Part shown: in pieces, positions 27,547 through 37,451 of the stretch | How the letters are laid out: the number at the start of each line of letters is the position of its first letter | How positions within the stretch are numbered: the first letter of the stretch is position 1 | Assembly (NCBI GenBank): GCA_025936115.1 | Contig: JAICTZ010000010.1 | Location: 62,001-126,000 of the forward strand | Direction of reading: 5' to 3' | DNA length: 64,000 nt | Origin: Polyangiaceae bacterium | GTDB taxonomy: Bacteria > Myxococcota_A > Polyangia > Polyangiales > Polyangiaceae | The notes under the pieces: generated by a model | What the model saw: only the letters and a program-made list of their open reading frames with translations | Told to the model about the DNA's origin: nothing | Database searches by the model: none | Program-made: the position numbers and the translations under genes

Positions 27547-29118
27547 ATGCCGACGACCCCACGCGCGCCGAACCTCGACGATCCGGGCTTTACGCCGGGC
27601 GCCGCTCACTTCGAGGCGCTCTTCAGCGAGCTTCGCGCAGCGAGCCGCGAGGACGCACCGCGCATCGAACGCGTGCTCGCGCGCGGCGGCGAAGCGGCGC
27701 TCCGCGCCGTGCTCGCGCGGCTACCCCACGGCGCGTCGAGCGAGCGCGCGCGACTCGTCAGCATCCTCGGCCGCATCGGCGACGCCCGGGCGAGCGAGGC
27801 GCTGCGCGAGGCGCTTGCCGACGGCGACGAACGCGTGGCCCGTCGCGCCGCGAACGCGCTCGGCAAGCTCGATTTCGACCCGAAGAACGACGCCGCGCTC
27901 CGCGCCGCCTGGCGCGACGCCGGCACGCCGTTCCGCCGCTCGCTCGCCGAGGCGCTCGGCAAGGTGGGAAGCGCCGAAGCACGCGCGCTGCTCGAGGCCG
28001 AGCTCGCTCCTGATCCGGAGCTCGAGCGCATCGCGCGCCAAGCGCTCTTGGTGCTCGAACGCCGCCACAGCCGAGGGGGCGCGGGTGGGATCCGCATGAC
28101 GGCGCCGCTCGGCATCGCGTTGCCCATCGTGGCCGAGTGCCGCGCGGGCCTCGCCGAGATGCTCGCCGAGGAGCTCTGCGCGGTGGGCGCTGCACGCGCC
28201 GTTTCGCCCGCTTCCGTCCGAGTTCCATTCGCAGGCGCCCTCACCGAGCTCTTCGTCGCGCGCACGGCGCTCCGTTTCAGCGTGCGCGTCGAGCTGCCGA
28301 GGACGGACGATGCGGCGTTGCCCGAAGCGCTCGCGTTCGCGCTCTCGAGTGAACCCGCGAAGGCCGCCTTCGGCGCGTGGACGCAGGGTGCGGCGCGTTT
28401 TCGGCTGGGGTTCGCCGAGGGCGGCCACCAGCGTGCGCTCGTGTTTCGCAGCGTCGTGGCGCTGCGTACCCGCTGTCCGGAGCTCGTGAACGATCCGCGC
28501 GGCCCGAGCTGGGACGTGACGATCGCGCGGCGCACGAGCTCGCCGCACGTTCTGCTCACGCCGGTCGCCTTCGTCGATCCGAGGTTCGCCTACCGAAAGC
28601 GCGACGTCCGCGCGGCATCTCATCCAACGATCGCGGCCGCCCTTGCGCGTGCCGCCGGCGTGCAGCCGGACGACATCGTGTGGGATCCGTTCGTCGGCAG
28701 CGGGCTCGAGCTGATCGAGCGCGCGTTGCTCGGACCCTACCGCGCCCTCATCGGCAGCGACCTCGAGCCGGGAGCGCTCGAAGCCGCCCGCGAAAACCTG
28801 ACGGCCGCCGGCCTCCGCGCCGAGCTCCTCCGCGGCAACGCCACGACCCTCGAGCCCCCTCGCGTTTCACTCATTCTCACCAATCCCCCGATGGGACGGC
28901 GCCTCGTCCGCGATCGCACGCTCGCAGACCTGCTCGACGAGTTCGTGGCGCACGCGGCGCGCGTGCTCGCGCGCGGCGGGCGGCTGGTCTGGCTTTCACC
29001 CGGAGCGGAGCGGAGCGCCGCCACGGCGACCCGGGCAGGTTTTCGCGTCCTGCGCGGCCCGCGCGTCGACCTCGGCGGGTTCGAGGTCGAGCTGCAGACG
29101 TGCCGGCTCCCGGCGTAA
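27547..29118 (+). CDS. HEAT-repeat N-terminus fused to a THUMP/SAM-dependent RNA methyltransferase-like C-terminus
   Basis: HEAT-like [39 protein letters not shown]...; MTase [43 protein letters not shown] and [15 protein letters not shown] at 27547 chosen over upstream 27019. Confidence 0.8.
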   Translation: MPTTPRAPNLDDPGFTPGAAHFEALFSELRAASREDAPRIERVLARGGEAALRAVLARLPHGASSERARLVSILGRIGDARASEALREALADGDERVARRAANALGKLDFDPKNDAALRAAWRDAGTPFRRSLAEALGKVGSAEARALLEAELAPDPELERIARQALLVLERRHSRGGAGGIRMTAPLGIALPIVAECRAGLAEMLAEELCAVGAARAVSPASVRVPFAGALTELFVARTALRFSVRVELPRTDDAALPEALAFALSSEPAKAAFGAWTQGAARFRLGFAEGGHQRALVFRSVVALRTRCPELVNDPRGPSWDVTIARRTSSPHVLLTPVAFVDPRFAYRKRDVRAASHPTIAAALARAAGVQPDDIVWDPFVGSGLELIERALLGPYRALIGSDLEPGALEAARENLTAAGLRAELLRGNATTLEPPRVSLILTNPPMGRRLVRDRTLADLLDEFVAHAARVLARGGRLVWLSPGAERSAATATRAGFRVLRGPRVDLGGFEVELQTCRLPA

Positions 29119-29169
29119 ACCCTACAAAAACCCACCTGCGACCGCTTGACGCTGACCGGGCGCGCGTTA

Positions 29170-29205
29170 TTGACTGACTGGTCACTGACCCATCGGTCAC
29201 TGACT
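29170..29205. promoter_or_regulatory. Putative TetR operator (paired GTCACTGAC elements)
   Basis: TTGACTGACTGGTCACTGACCCATCGGTCACTGACT immediately 5' of tetR ATG (29210); GTCACTGAC at 29181-29189 and 29196-29204, each near-palindromic (GTCA-C-TGAC). Confidence 0.55.
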
Positions 29206-29209
29206 CCCC

Positions 29210-29890
29210 ATGGCCCGCCCGAGTGACCCGAGTGCCCGCACGCGTCTGCTGGAAGCAGCGCGACACGTCTTCATCGAGCATGGGCTCGACCGCGCCAAGG
29301 TCGAAGACATCACGCGCGCAGCAGGGCTCTCGAAGGGCGCCTTCTATCTTCACTTCAAGACCAAAGACGACGCGTTCAAGGAGATCCTCGGCAGCGCGCT
29401 CGCCGAGCTCGGAACGATCTTGGGCGAGGTCGAGGGCTCGCGCGCCGAGTGGAGCGCCAAGCCCTATCCCGAGCTCATCGAGCAATGGTTCTACAAGGAC
29501 CTGCGGCTCTTCGAATGCCTCTGGAAACATCGGTCCATCATGCGGCTCGTGCTCGAGGGCGGCGGCTCACCGAGCTACGGCCACCTCATCGATCTGTTCG
29601 CCGCGAGCGCGCAGGAGACGAGCGAGCGGCTCATCCGGTACGGCCTCGAGTGCGGGTACTACCGTGCCGACCTGGATCCGAAACAAGCCGCCGCCTTCGT
29701 CGCGGGCGGTTACGACCGGTTGGCCCGCCGGCTCGTCCATGAGCGGCGTAAGCCGAACCTCGAACGCTGGCTGCTCGGCGCGCAGGCGCTGTGCGTGCGT
29801 GCGCTCGGGACACCGGAATTCATCGACGCCTGCGTGAACGTTCACGCCGCGCGGCTGTCGGAGTCTTCGCGACGCCGCGCCACGGCGTGA
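29210..29890 (+). CDS. TetR/AcrR family transcriptional regulator
   Basis: RLLEAARHVFIEHGLDRAKVEDITRAAGLSKGAFYLHFKTKDDAFKEIL, a typical TetR HTH. Confidence 0.96.
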   Translation: MARPSDPSARTRLLEAARHVFIEHGLDRAKVEDITRAAGLSKGAFYLHFKTKDDAFKEILGSALAELGTILGEVEGSRAEWSAKPYPELIEQWFYKDLRLFECLWKHRSIMRLVLEGGGSPSYGHLIDLFAASAQETSERLIRYGLECGYYRADLDPKQAAAFVAGGYDRLARRLVHERRKPNLERWLLGAQALCVRALGTPEFIDACVNVHAARLSESSRRRATA

Positions 29891-29927
29891 CCACCCGCGC
29901 CCTTTTCACCCTCCCCGAAACGCTCCG

Positions 29928-31133
29928 ATGACTCAACGCCTGCCCGCCACCGCCGCCCCTGATCCTGATCCCGATCCCTCCCACTTGCCCGGGGGAGCGC
30001 GGCCCCGCGCGCCACTCGTCGGCGTCATCGCCGGAGTCGTGACCTTCGCGGCCTTCGCCGGCTGGGCGGGGGTCCGCATCCAGGCGGCGACGCGAAACAA
30101 GACCGAGGTCGCCGCCCAGCGCAACGGCGACCAAAAGCGCGCCGCCGAGCTCGCGCACGCGCCTCAAAGCGTGAACGTCGTGACGCCCACTCCGGCCGCC
30201 TGGGAGCCGGTGGTGGAGATCGACGGCACCGTAGCGGCCGGACAGCACGCCGAGCTCGGGTTCAAGACGGGCGGACGGATCGCGCAAATCAGCGTCAAGG
30301 TCGGCGACACGGTCAAGGCCGGGCAGCTGCTCGCCACACTCGACGCGGGCGAAGCGGCTGCGCAAGTCCGCGCGACGCAGGCGCAGGTGCGCGCGGCAGA
30401 AGCAGAGCTCGCGCTCGCGAGCGACAGCGACCGCCGCACGCAGACGATGGTGCAGAGCGGGTCCGCTGCCGAGGGCATGGGCGTGCAAAGCGCGCAGCAG
30501 CGTGCGTTCGCCACCGCACAGCTCGAGGCGGCGCAGGCGCAGCTCTCGCTCAATCAGGTCGCGCTCGCCAATCACCGCTTGTCGGCGCCTTTCGCCGGCA
30601 GCGTCACGCGGGCGCCCGAGGGGATCGGCGCCGTGGTGAGCACGGGGAGCGCGCTGTTCGAGATCGACGATCTGTCGCGTCTCAAGCTCAAGGGGACGCT
30701 CGGCGAGCAGGACGCCGCGCTCGTGGCGCCCGGCGCAGTGCTCGCCATCGACACCGAGCACGGCGCCGTCAGCGGCACCGTGACGGCCGTGCTCGGCACC
30801 GTCGACCCCTCGACCCGCCGCGTGCGCGTGGAGGCGACGATCGAGAACGCGGGCGGCCGGCTCCGCGCCGGCAGCTTCGTGCGCGCGACCGTCAAGGGCA
30901 AAGAGAGCCTGCAAGTGCTCAAGCTGCCGCACGACGCGCTCCGCCCCGGCGCGCAGGACGAAGTGTTCGTCGTCGAAAATGACGCGCTCGTTTCCCGTCA
31001 CCTCGCCTTCTCGATCGCGCCCGACGGCACGCTGCTCGTCCGTCGCGGCCTTGCGGCGACTGATCGAGTCGTGCTCGCGCCGCGCTCGGACGCCGAGGCA
31101 GGCGATCGCGTCACGCCGAGGAGTCAGCCGTGA
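29928..31133 (+). CDS. RND efflux transporter periplasmic adaptor subunit
   Basis: VEIDGTVAAGQHAELGFKTGGRIAQISVKVGDTVKAGQLLATLDAGEAAAQVRA; APFAGSVTRAPEGIGAVVSTGSALFEI. Confidence 0.95.
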   Translation: MTQRLPATAAPDPDPDPSHLPGGARPRAPLVGVIAGVVTFAAFAGWAGVRIQAATRNKTEVAAQRNGDQKRAAELAHAPQSVNVVTPTPAAWEPVVEIDGTVAAGQHAELGFKTGGRIAQISVKVGDTVKAGQLLATLDAGEAAAQVRATQAQVRAAEAELALASDSDRRTQTMVQSGSAAEGMGVQSAQQRAFATAQLEAAQAQLSLNQVALANHRLSAPFAGSVTRAPEGIGAVVSTGSALFEIDDLSRLKLKGTLGEQDAALVAPGAVLAIDTEHGAVSGTVTAVLGTVDPSTRRVRVEATIENAGGRLRAGSFVRATVKGKESLQVLKLPHDALRPGAQDEVFVVENDALVSRHLAFSIAPDGTLLVRRGLAATDRVVLAPRSDAEAGDRVTPRSQP

Positions 31134-34100
31134 ATCTCTCCGCCGTCGCCATCAAGCGGCCCGTCTTCACCGTCATGATCATGGCGGCGATGGCGGTGCT
31201 CGGCATCGTCGCTTTCAAGCGGCTGGGCTCCGACCTATTCCCGGACGTGTCGTTCCCCGCCGTGGTCGTCACGGTGCCCTACCCTGGCGCGAGCCCGAAG
31301 GAAGTCGAGACCCTCGTCGCGAAACCGCTCGAGGACGCCGTCATCGGCATCAACGGCATCGACCGCGTGCGCTCGTTCTCGCGCGAGGGTTCGGCGCTCG
31401 TCTTCGTGCTGTTCAATCTGGGCGTCGACGTGACCGACGCCGCCACGGAAGTGCGCGAGCGCGTCTCGCAAGTGCGCTACAAGCTGCCGGACGAGACGAA
31501 AGAGCCGATCATCAACCGTTTCGACGTGTCGGCCTCGCCGGTGCTCACGTACACGGTACGCGGCCAAGGCTCGCTCGCCGAGCTCCGCGACTACACGGAT
31601 CACACGCTCCGCCCCGCGCTCGAGCAGGTGGACGGCGTCGCCGCCGTCGACATCAAGGGCGGTCAAACGCGCGAGGTGCGCGTGCTGCTCGATCGGCCGA
31701 AGCTCGACGCGCTCGGCGTGGGGCTCGGCCAAGTCGTCGCCCGGCTACGCGCCGAGAACCTGAACGTGCCCGCCGGTCATTACGACGAGGGCGCGCGGGA
31801 AGTCTCCGTGCGCACGGTCGGCGAGTTCAAGAACGTCGAGCAAATTCGCGACGTGATCGTGGCGACGGCCAAGGACGGCTCGGTCGTGCGCCTGCGCGAC
31901 GTAGCGAACGTCCTCGACGGCTTCGCCGACGAGACGACGCTCGTGCGCGTGAACGGCACCGAGGCGGTGACGTTCGAAGTGCGCAAACAAACGGGCAAAA
32001 ACACGGTCGAAATCGCGCACGCCGTCAAAGCTCGGCTCGCGGAGCTCGAAAAATCGTTCCCCGCCGGGATGTCGACCTCGCTCCTCATCGATCAGTCGCG
32101 GTTCATCGAGGTCGAGCTTCATTCAGTGCAGCATCACATCGTGATCGGCGGCTTGATGGCGGTGCTGATCATCCTCGTCTTCATGATGGATCTGCGCTCG
32201 ACGCTCATCAGCGCCGTCGCGCTGCCGACGAGCGTCATCGGCACGTTCTTCGTGATGTACGTGCTCGGCTTCACGCTGAACATGATGACGCTGCTCGCGC
32301 TCTCGCTCGCGATCGGCCTCTTGATCGACGACGCCGTCGTCGTGCGCGAGAACATCTTCAAGCACATCGAGCGCGGCAAGCCGCCGATGCAAGCGGCGCT
32401 CGACGGCACGAAGGAAGTCGCGCTCAGCGTGTTCGCGACCACCCTCACCATCATCGCGGTGTTCTTGCCGGTCGCGTTCGTCAAAGGCATGGTGGGGCAA
32501 TTTTTCCGCCAGTTCGGCATCACGATTTCCGCCGCGGTCGCGATTTCGCTGTTCGTCGCCTTCACGCTCGATCCGATGCTTTCGTCGCGCTTCTCCAAGC
32601 AGAAGACGCACGAAGCCGGCGCGTTCGAGTGGCTCAAGGCGCCGTTCGAATGGGTGTTCCGCACCGTCGAGCAAACCTACGCCGCCATGCTCGGCTGGGC
32701 CGTGCGACACAAGCTCGCCGTCGGCGCCTTGGCCCTCCTGAGTCTCGTGTTCATGGGCTGGGTCACCTCCCTCATGGGCTCCGAGTTCGTGAACTCCGAA
32801 GACAGAAGCCAGTTCGTCGTCGAAGCGGAGCTGCCGGCCGGAACCGCGCTCGCCGAGACCTCGCGCCTGTCGGCCGTGGCCGAGGACGAGCTCCTGAAGA
32901 CGCCCGAAATACAGGTGCTCGCCTCGACGCTCGGCGTGGACGGTGAGCCGAACAAGATCCGCTGGCGTATCGCCACCACCCCGAAGGACCAGCGAACCAA
33001 GGGCCTCGCCGCGTTGAAAGAGGCCGGCCGGCGCGCCGCCCAGCTGATCCCGGGTGCCAAGGTGACGGCGACCGACCCCCCCTTCGTCGAGGGCGCGGCG
33101 ACCGAAGCGCCCATCATGATCAACGTGCGCGGCGACGAGTTTCCGCGAATTGAAGCAGCAGCGAACAAGATCGAGAAAATCCTGAAGGCCACGCCGGGCG
33201 TCTCCGATATCCAGGTCCGCTACTCACCCGGCCGGCCCGAGCTCGAGGTCGAGCTCGACCGCCAGCGGGCAGCCGATCATGGCCTGAGTGTGACCGAGGT
33301 CGCCCTCGCCCTGCGCACCGCCATGGAAGGCGACGAGAGCGGCAACCTGCGCTCCGGCACCGACGAGATCCCGATCCGCGTTCGACTGAGCGAGGACTAC
33401 CGGCAGAACGCGGAAGCACTAAGGAACCTGACGCTCCAGACGAGCCATGGTCCCGTGAAGCTCTCCGACGTCGCGAATTTCCACCGCAGTGAAGGCCCGC
33501 AGGTGATCGAGCGTGAAAACCGCCAGCGCCAAATCACCCTCTGGGCTACTCCCATCGGCCGTCCGCTCGGCGACGTGGCCAAGGAGTTTCAGCCCGCGAT
33601 CGCCAAGGCGTCGCTCGGCTCGGGTATCTCCGTCGCGTACGACGGACAGCTCCGTCTCATGAACGAAACGAACGAGAACATGGCGCTCGCGCTCCTGCTC
33701 GGCGTGGTGTTCATCTACATCGTGCTCGCGTCGCAGTTCGAGAGCTTCATCCACCCGCTCACGATCATGCTCACGCTGCCGCTCGCGCTCGTCGGCGGCA
33801 TCGTCGGCCTGTTTCTCACGAACAACACCATGGCGATGGGCGCGCTCATCGGCATCGTCCTCCTCATGGGTCTCGTGACGAAGAATGCGATTTTGCTGAT
33901 CGATCGAGCGATCGTGCACGTGCGCGACCAGGGCATGACGCCGTTTCGCGCCATCGTGACGGCCGGCCCCGAACGCCTGCGCCCGATCCTCATGACGAGC
34001 GCCGCCATGGTGCTCGGCATGCTGCCGACGGCGGTGAGTCACGGCGAAGGCAGCGAATTTCGCGCTCCGATGGCGATCGCCGTCATCGGCGGCGTCGTGA

Positions 34101-34264
34101 GCTCGACGCTGCTGTCGCTGATCGTCGTCCCCGTCTTCTATCTCGCCATCGAGAACTTCAAACGCTGGCTCCCGCTCGCCTCGGCCAAGGTGCGCGGGTT
34201 GCTGCCTCTTGGCCGTAGCCGAGCTCCGGTCGCGCCGGACGGAGCGGCATCGTCCGCCGAATAG
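31130..34264 (+). CDS. RND efflux transporter permease (AcrB/MdtB-like)
   Basis: 1044 aa; MNLSAVAIKRPVFTVMIMAAMAVLGIVAFKRLG; LSLAIGLLIDDAVVVRENIF; LMGLVTKNAILLID; HGEGSEFRAPMAIAVIGGVVSSTLLSLIVVPVFY. Confidence 0.97.
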   Translation: MNLSAVAIKRPVFTVMIMAAMAVLGIVAFKRLGSDLFPDVSFPAVVVTVPYPGASPKEVETLVAKPLEDAVIGINGIDRVRSFSREGSALVFVLFNLGVDVTDAATEVRERVSQVRYKLPDETKEPIINRFDVSASPVLTYTVRGQGSLAELRDYTDHTLRPALEQVDGVAAVDIKGGQTREVRVLLDRPKLDALGVGLGQVVARLRAENLNVPAGHYDEGAREVSVRTVGEFKNVEQIRDVIVATAKDGSVVRLRDVANVLDGFADETTLVRVNGTEAVTFEVRKQTGKNTVEIAHAVKARLAELEKSFPAGMSTSLLIDQSRFIEVELHSVQHHIVIGGLMAVLIILVFMMDLRSTLISAVALPTSVIGTFFVMYVLGFTLNMMTLLALSLAIGLLIDDAVVVRENIFKHIERGKPPMQAALDGTKEVALSVFATTLTIIAVFLPVAFVKGMVGQFFRQFGITISAAVAISLFVAFTLDPMLSSRFSKQKTHEAGAFEWLKAPFEWVFRTVEQTYAAMLGWAVRHKLAVGALALLSLVFMGWVTSLMGSEFVNSEDRSQFVVEAELPAGTALAETSRLSAVAEDELLKTPEIQVLASTLGVDGEPNKIRWRIATTPKDQRTKGLAALKEAGRRAAQLIPGAKVTATDPPFVEGAATEAPIMINVRGDEFPRIEAAANKIEKILKATPGVSDIQVRYSPGRPELEVELDRQRAADHGLSVTEVALALRTAMEGDESGNLRSGTDEIPIRVRLSEDYRQNAEALRNLTLQTSHGPVKLSDVANFHRSEGPQVIERENRQRQITLWATPIGRPLGDVAKEFQPAIAKASLGSGISVAYDGQLRLMNETNENMALALLLGVVFIYIVLASQFESFIHPLTIMLTLPLALVGGIVGLFLTNNTMAMGALIGIVLLMGLVTKNAILLIDRAIVHVRDQGMTPFRAIVTAGPERLRPILMTSAAMVLGMLPTAVSHGEGSEFRAPMAIAVIGGVVSSTLLSLIVVPVFYLAIENFKRWLPLASAKVRGLLPLGRSRAPVAPDGAASSAE

Positions 34265-34310
34265 AGACCGTCACCCGCCGAATAGAGACTGCCGCTCACC
34301 GATTAGAGAT
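34254..34310 (+). repeat. Three-copy 21-bp tandem repeat at the 3' end of the RND permease gene
   Basis: CCGCCGAATAGAGAC at 34254 and 34275, degenerate TCACCGATTAGAGAT at 34296; exact 21-bp spacing. Confidence 0.85.
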
Positions 34311-34346
34311 TGCGGCGGCAGAGTGCCCAGCCCTAGGAATCCGCAC

Positions 34347-36029
34347 ATGTTGTCAAAAGGCTTTCGAGTCCTGCCAGGCGGGGGTCTGACCTCGCTCGCC
34401 CTCCTGCTCGCGTCGTCGGGCGCGGTCGCGCAAACCGCGCCGACGCCGGTCAAAACGCCCGCACCGCAGCCGCGCGCGACCACGCCGCTGCGCGCGCCGA
34501 CCCCGAGCCCCTCGGCTGCGCCTGGGGCCACTGCGCCGGCGACGACCGGCGCGACCATGACGCCTGGCGCGACCGCGCCCGCGGGGGTGCCCGTCGCGGA
34601 CGCCAGCGCGAAGAACGAATGGACCACGCCGGACGACGACGACACCGCCAAGACGCCCGAAGAGCTCGAGATCGAGCGGCGGTTCGCTCAACTCCGCGCC
34701 GGGCAGGGCATCACCCCGGACGAGGTGGCCCAGCGGACGGTCAAGAACAGCGCGAACGTCGAAGCAAAACGCCGCGCCATCGAAACGGCGGATTACGGCG
34801 TCGCCTCCGCCAAGGCCGGCTACTGGCCGCAGTTGAAGCTGAGCGCGAGCTACACGCGGCTGTCGGGCGTGCCGTCGATCCGCTTCATTCCACCTGACGT
34901 TGCGCAGGCCGCGAATTTGCCGCCGAGCCTCTCGCAGCCCATCCACATCCCGGTGAATTCTTATTCGCTCGATGCGGGGCTGAGCGTTCCGATCTCCGAC
35001 TTCGTTTTCAAGGTCTCGCACTCGGTGGCTTCCGCCTCGCACGCGAGCGACGCCGCCACGTTCGACGGCTACGCCGCTTCCGCGTCGGTCGCCCGCGACG
35101 CGCGCATCAACTATTACCAGTGGGTTCGTGCCAAAGCTCAGGAGCTCGTCGTGGCGCAGGCGCTGATCCAGGCTCAGGGCCAGAGCCGCGACGCCGAGAA
35201 CGGCTTTCAGGCGGGACTCAACTCGAAAGCAGACGTTCTCCGTACCCAGGCCGGCGTGACGGCCGCGGAGCTTGCCGTGGAACAGGCCAAGAACGCGAGC
35301 GAGCTCGCGCGTCTCGCCCTGCAAGTCGGGATGGGCGACGCCTCCCGTCAAGACTACGGCGTGGGAGAGGATGTCTTGAAGGAGTCGCCGGAGCTCGAGA
35401 ACCTCCCGACGCTCGAAGGCGCTTACCAGGAGGCGACCGAGCACCGCGCAGAAATCAAGAGCCTCATGGCCGCGCAAAAGAGCAACCGCGAGCAGGCGAC
35501 GGCCACGCGCGTCGCCGAATACCCCCGGCTCGACGCTCAAGGTGCGGCGGCCTACGCGAACCCGAACCAGCGTTACTTTTTCCCCGACGGGAAATTCCAC
35601 GCGAGCTGGTCTGCCGGCGTGGTGTTGAGCTGGACCCCCACCGCGATCCCTGCCGCCTCGGCTGCGGCGGGCAGCTCGGAGTCGAGGGCCGCGGAGCTCA
35701 GCGCACAAGAGCGCGCCATCCGCGACAGCCTCCGCATTGAAGTCGAACAAGCCATCAAGTCGGCGCAGATCTCCAAGCTTGCGATCGAATCGAACCTCGT
35801 GACGCTGAAATCCGTGCGCGAGGCGTACCGCGTGCGGCGCGAGCTCTTCCGCGCCGGCCGGGCGACGCTCGTCGATGTCACCAACGCAGCGACCGATTTG
35901 AACGTGACGCGCAACGCGCTCGTCGATGCCTACGTCGATTCGCGCATCGCGCTCGTGCAGCTGAACCACGCGCTCGGGCGCGACGTGCAGCCTTACAAAG
36001 ACAGCATGAAGAACGGACAGCAGCGCTGA
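34347..36029 (+). CDS. TolC family outer membrane efflux protein
   Basis: MLSKGFRVLPGGGLTSLALLLASSGAVAQ signal; Pro/Ala/Thr-rich N-term, then TolC-like coiled-coil (YWPQLKLSASYTRLSG; NSKADVLRTQAGVTAAELAVEQAKN; RRELFRAGRATLVDVTNAATDLNVTRNALVDAYVDSRIALVQLNHALGRD). Confidence 0.93.
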   Translation: MLSKGFRVLPGGGLTSLALLLASSGAVAQTAPTPVKTPAPQPRATTPLRAPTPSPSAAPGATAPATTGATMTPGATAPAGVPVADASAKNEWTTPDDDDTAKTPEELEIERRFAQLRAGQGITPDEVAQRTVKNSANVEAKRRAIETADYGVASAKAGYWPQLKLSASYTRLSGVPSIRFIPPDVAQAANLPPSLSQPIHIPVNSYSLDAGLSVPISDFVFKVSHSVASASHASDAATFDGYAASASVARDARINYYQWVRAKAQELVVAQALIQAQGQSRDAENGFQAGLNSKADVLRTQAGVTAAELAVEQAKNASELARLALQVGMGDASRQDYGVGEDVLKESPELENLPTLEGAYQEATEHRAEIKSLMAAQKSNREQATATRVAEYPRLDAQGAAAYANPNQRYFFPDGKFHASWSAGVVLSWTPTAIPAASAAAGSSESRAAELSAQERAIRDSLRIEVEQAIKSAQISKLAIESNLVTLKSVREAYRVRRELFRAGRATLVDVTNAATDLNVTRNALVDAYVDSRIALVQLNHALGRDVQPYKDSMKNGQQR

Positions 36030-36121
36030 GCCGACGGACGACCGCACGCGGCGCAACGGCTTCGTGCGGTGCGCCAGGGAACGCGAGTGCGTGGCTCGAG
36101 CCGCGTGGTAGCGTCCCCGGG

Positions 36122-37321
36122 GTGACGGACGCTGCCGTATCGGCCGCTTCGACGCGCCGAGCGTTGAGCGTCTACGTACATTTTCCGTGGTGTCTCGCGA
36201 AGTGCCCGTACTGCGACTTTTTCAGCCTGGCGGCGCAGCGCGACGCGATTCCGCACGGGGCGTACGCGGACGCCATGTTGCGCGAGCTCGAGCGGCGCGC
36301 GGCCGACGTGGGACCGCACGAGCTCGCGAGCGTCTTTTTCGGTGGCGGCACGCCGTCGCTCTGGGAGCCGAAGGAGCTCGGGCGCGTGCTCGCGGCGATT
36401 TCGGGGGCTTTCGGGGGCAAGGACGTCGAAGTAACGGCGGAGTGTAACCCCTCGAGCTTCGACGAGCGGCGCGCGGAGGAGCTACTGCGCGTGGGCGTGA
36501 ACCGCGTGAGTCTCGGCGTGCAGGGCCTCGAACGCGAGCGGCTCGCGTTTCTCGGGCGGCTCCACGATGCCGACGGAGCGCTCGGAGCGCTGCGGACGGC
36601 GCTCGGAGCGGGATTTCGGCGCGTGTCGGCGGATTTGATCTTCGGGGTGGCCGGCGAGTCACCGGACGTGGCGCGGCGCGAGGCGCTGACGATCGCCGAG
36701 CTCGGACCGACGCATGTCTCGGCGTACGCGCTGACGATCGAGCCCGGCACGCGCTTCGGCGCGCTCGCCAAAGCCAACAAGCTGCCGCTGCTCGAAGAGG
36801 ACCTCGTCGCGCGCTCGTTCGAGGCGGTGGCGACGGCGCTCGAGGGCGCGGGCTTCGAGCACTACGAGATCAGTAATTTTGCGCGGGGCGGACACTACGC
36901 GGAGCATAACCTCGCGATTTGGCGGGGCGGCACGTACCTCGGGCTCGGGACGGGCGCTTGGGGTACGGTGCGGCGCGCGGGCGGGCTCTTGCGGTATCGC
37001 AACGCGCCGGCGCCGGAGCGCTACCTCAGCGCGACGGCCACGGCGCCGCTTTGGGAAATCTCCGAGCTCGTGAGCGACGCCGAACACGTCGATGCTGCGA
37101 CCGCGCTCAGCGAACGGCTGATGCTCGGCCTGCGTCTCGCCGAGGGCGTCGATCTCGCGCGCGCCGCGGCGGAGACCGGTGCGCCCGGATGGACGCGCGA
37201 GCGGGAGCGCGCGGCGGAACGGCTCGTGAGGAGCGGGCGGCTCGTGCGCGACGGCGCTCGGTTGCGCATTCCTGAGAGCGCGTGGCTCTTCGCGGACGCG
37301 GTCGTGCGCGAGCTGATGTGA
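36122..37321 (+). CDS. hemW: Radical SAM family heme chaperone HemW
   Basis: SVYVHFPWCLAKCPYCDFFS (CxxxCxxC), FFGGGTPSLWEPKELGRVL, EVTAECNPSSF, GVNRVSLGVQ, FEHYEISNFARGGHYAEHNLAIWRGGTYLGLGTGAWG. Confidence 0.95.
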   Translation: MTDAAVSAASTRRALSVYVHFPWCLAKCPYCDFFSLAAQRDAIPHGAYADAMLRELERRAADVGPHELASVFFGGGTPSLWEPKELGRVLAAISGAFGGKDVEVTAECNPSSFDERRAEELLRVGVNRVSLGVQGLERERLAFLGRLHDADGALGALRTALGAGFRRVSADLIFGVAGESPDVARREALTIAELGPTHVSAYALTIEPGTRFGALAKANKLPLLEEDLVARSFEAVATALEGAGFEHYEISNFARGGHYAEHNLAIWRGGTYLGLGTGAWGTVRRAGGLLRYRNAPAPERYLSATATAPLWEISELVSDAEHVDAATALSERLMLGLRLAEGVDLARAAAETGAPGWTRERERAAERLVRSGRLVRDGARLRIPESAWLFADAVVRELM

Positions 37322-37451
37322 CGGTCGTGTGAAGGCGCGGCGCGCTGGCGTCGGCGGAGCCGTACGGCGCAGCCGAGGGGTGCACCGGCGGGCGCGGGTC
37401 ATGGGCGCTACCACGACGTGTGGCTGCGCCAATCGGAAGCCGCGCGAAGCG

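Noticed and set aside
34353-36056. 567-aa minus-strand ORF antisense to tolC
   Set aside because: Shadow ORF of the TolC-like coiled-coil gene.
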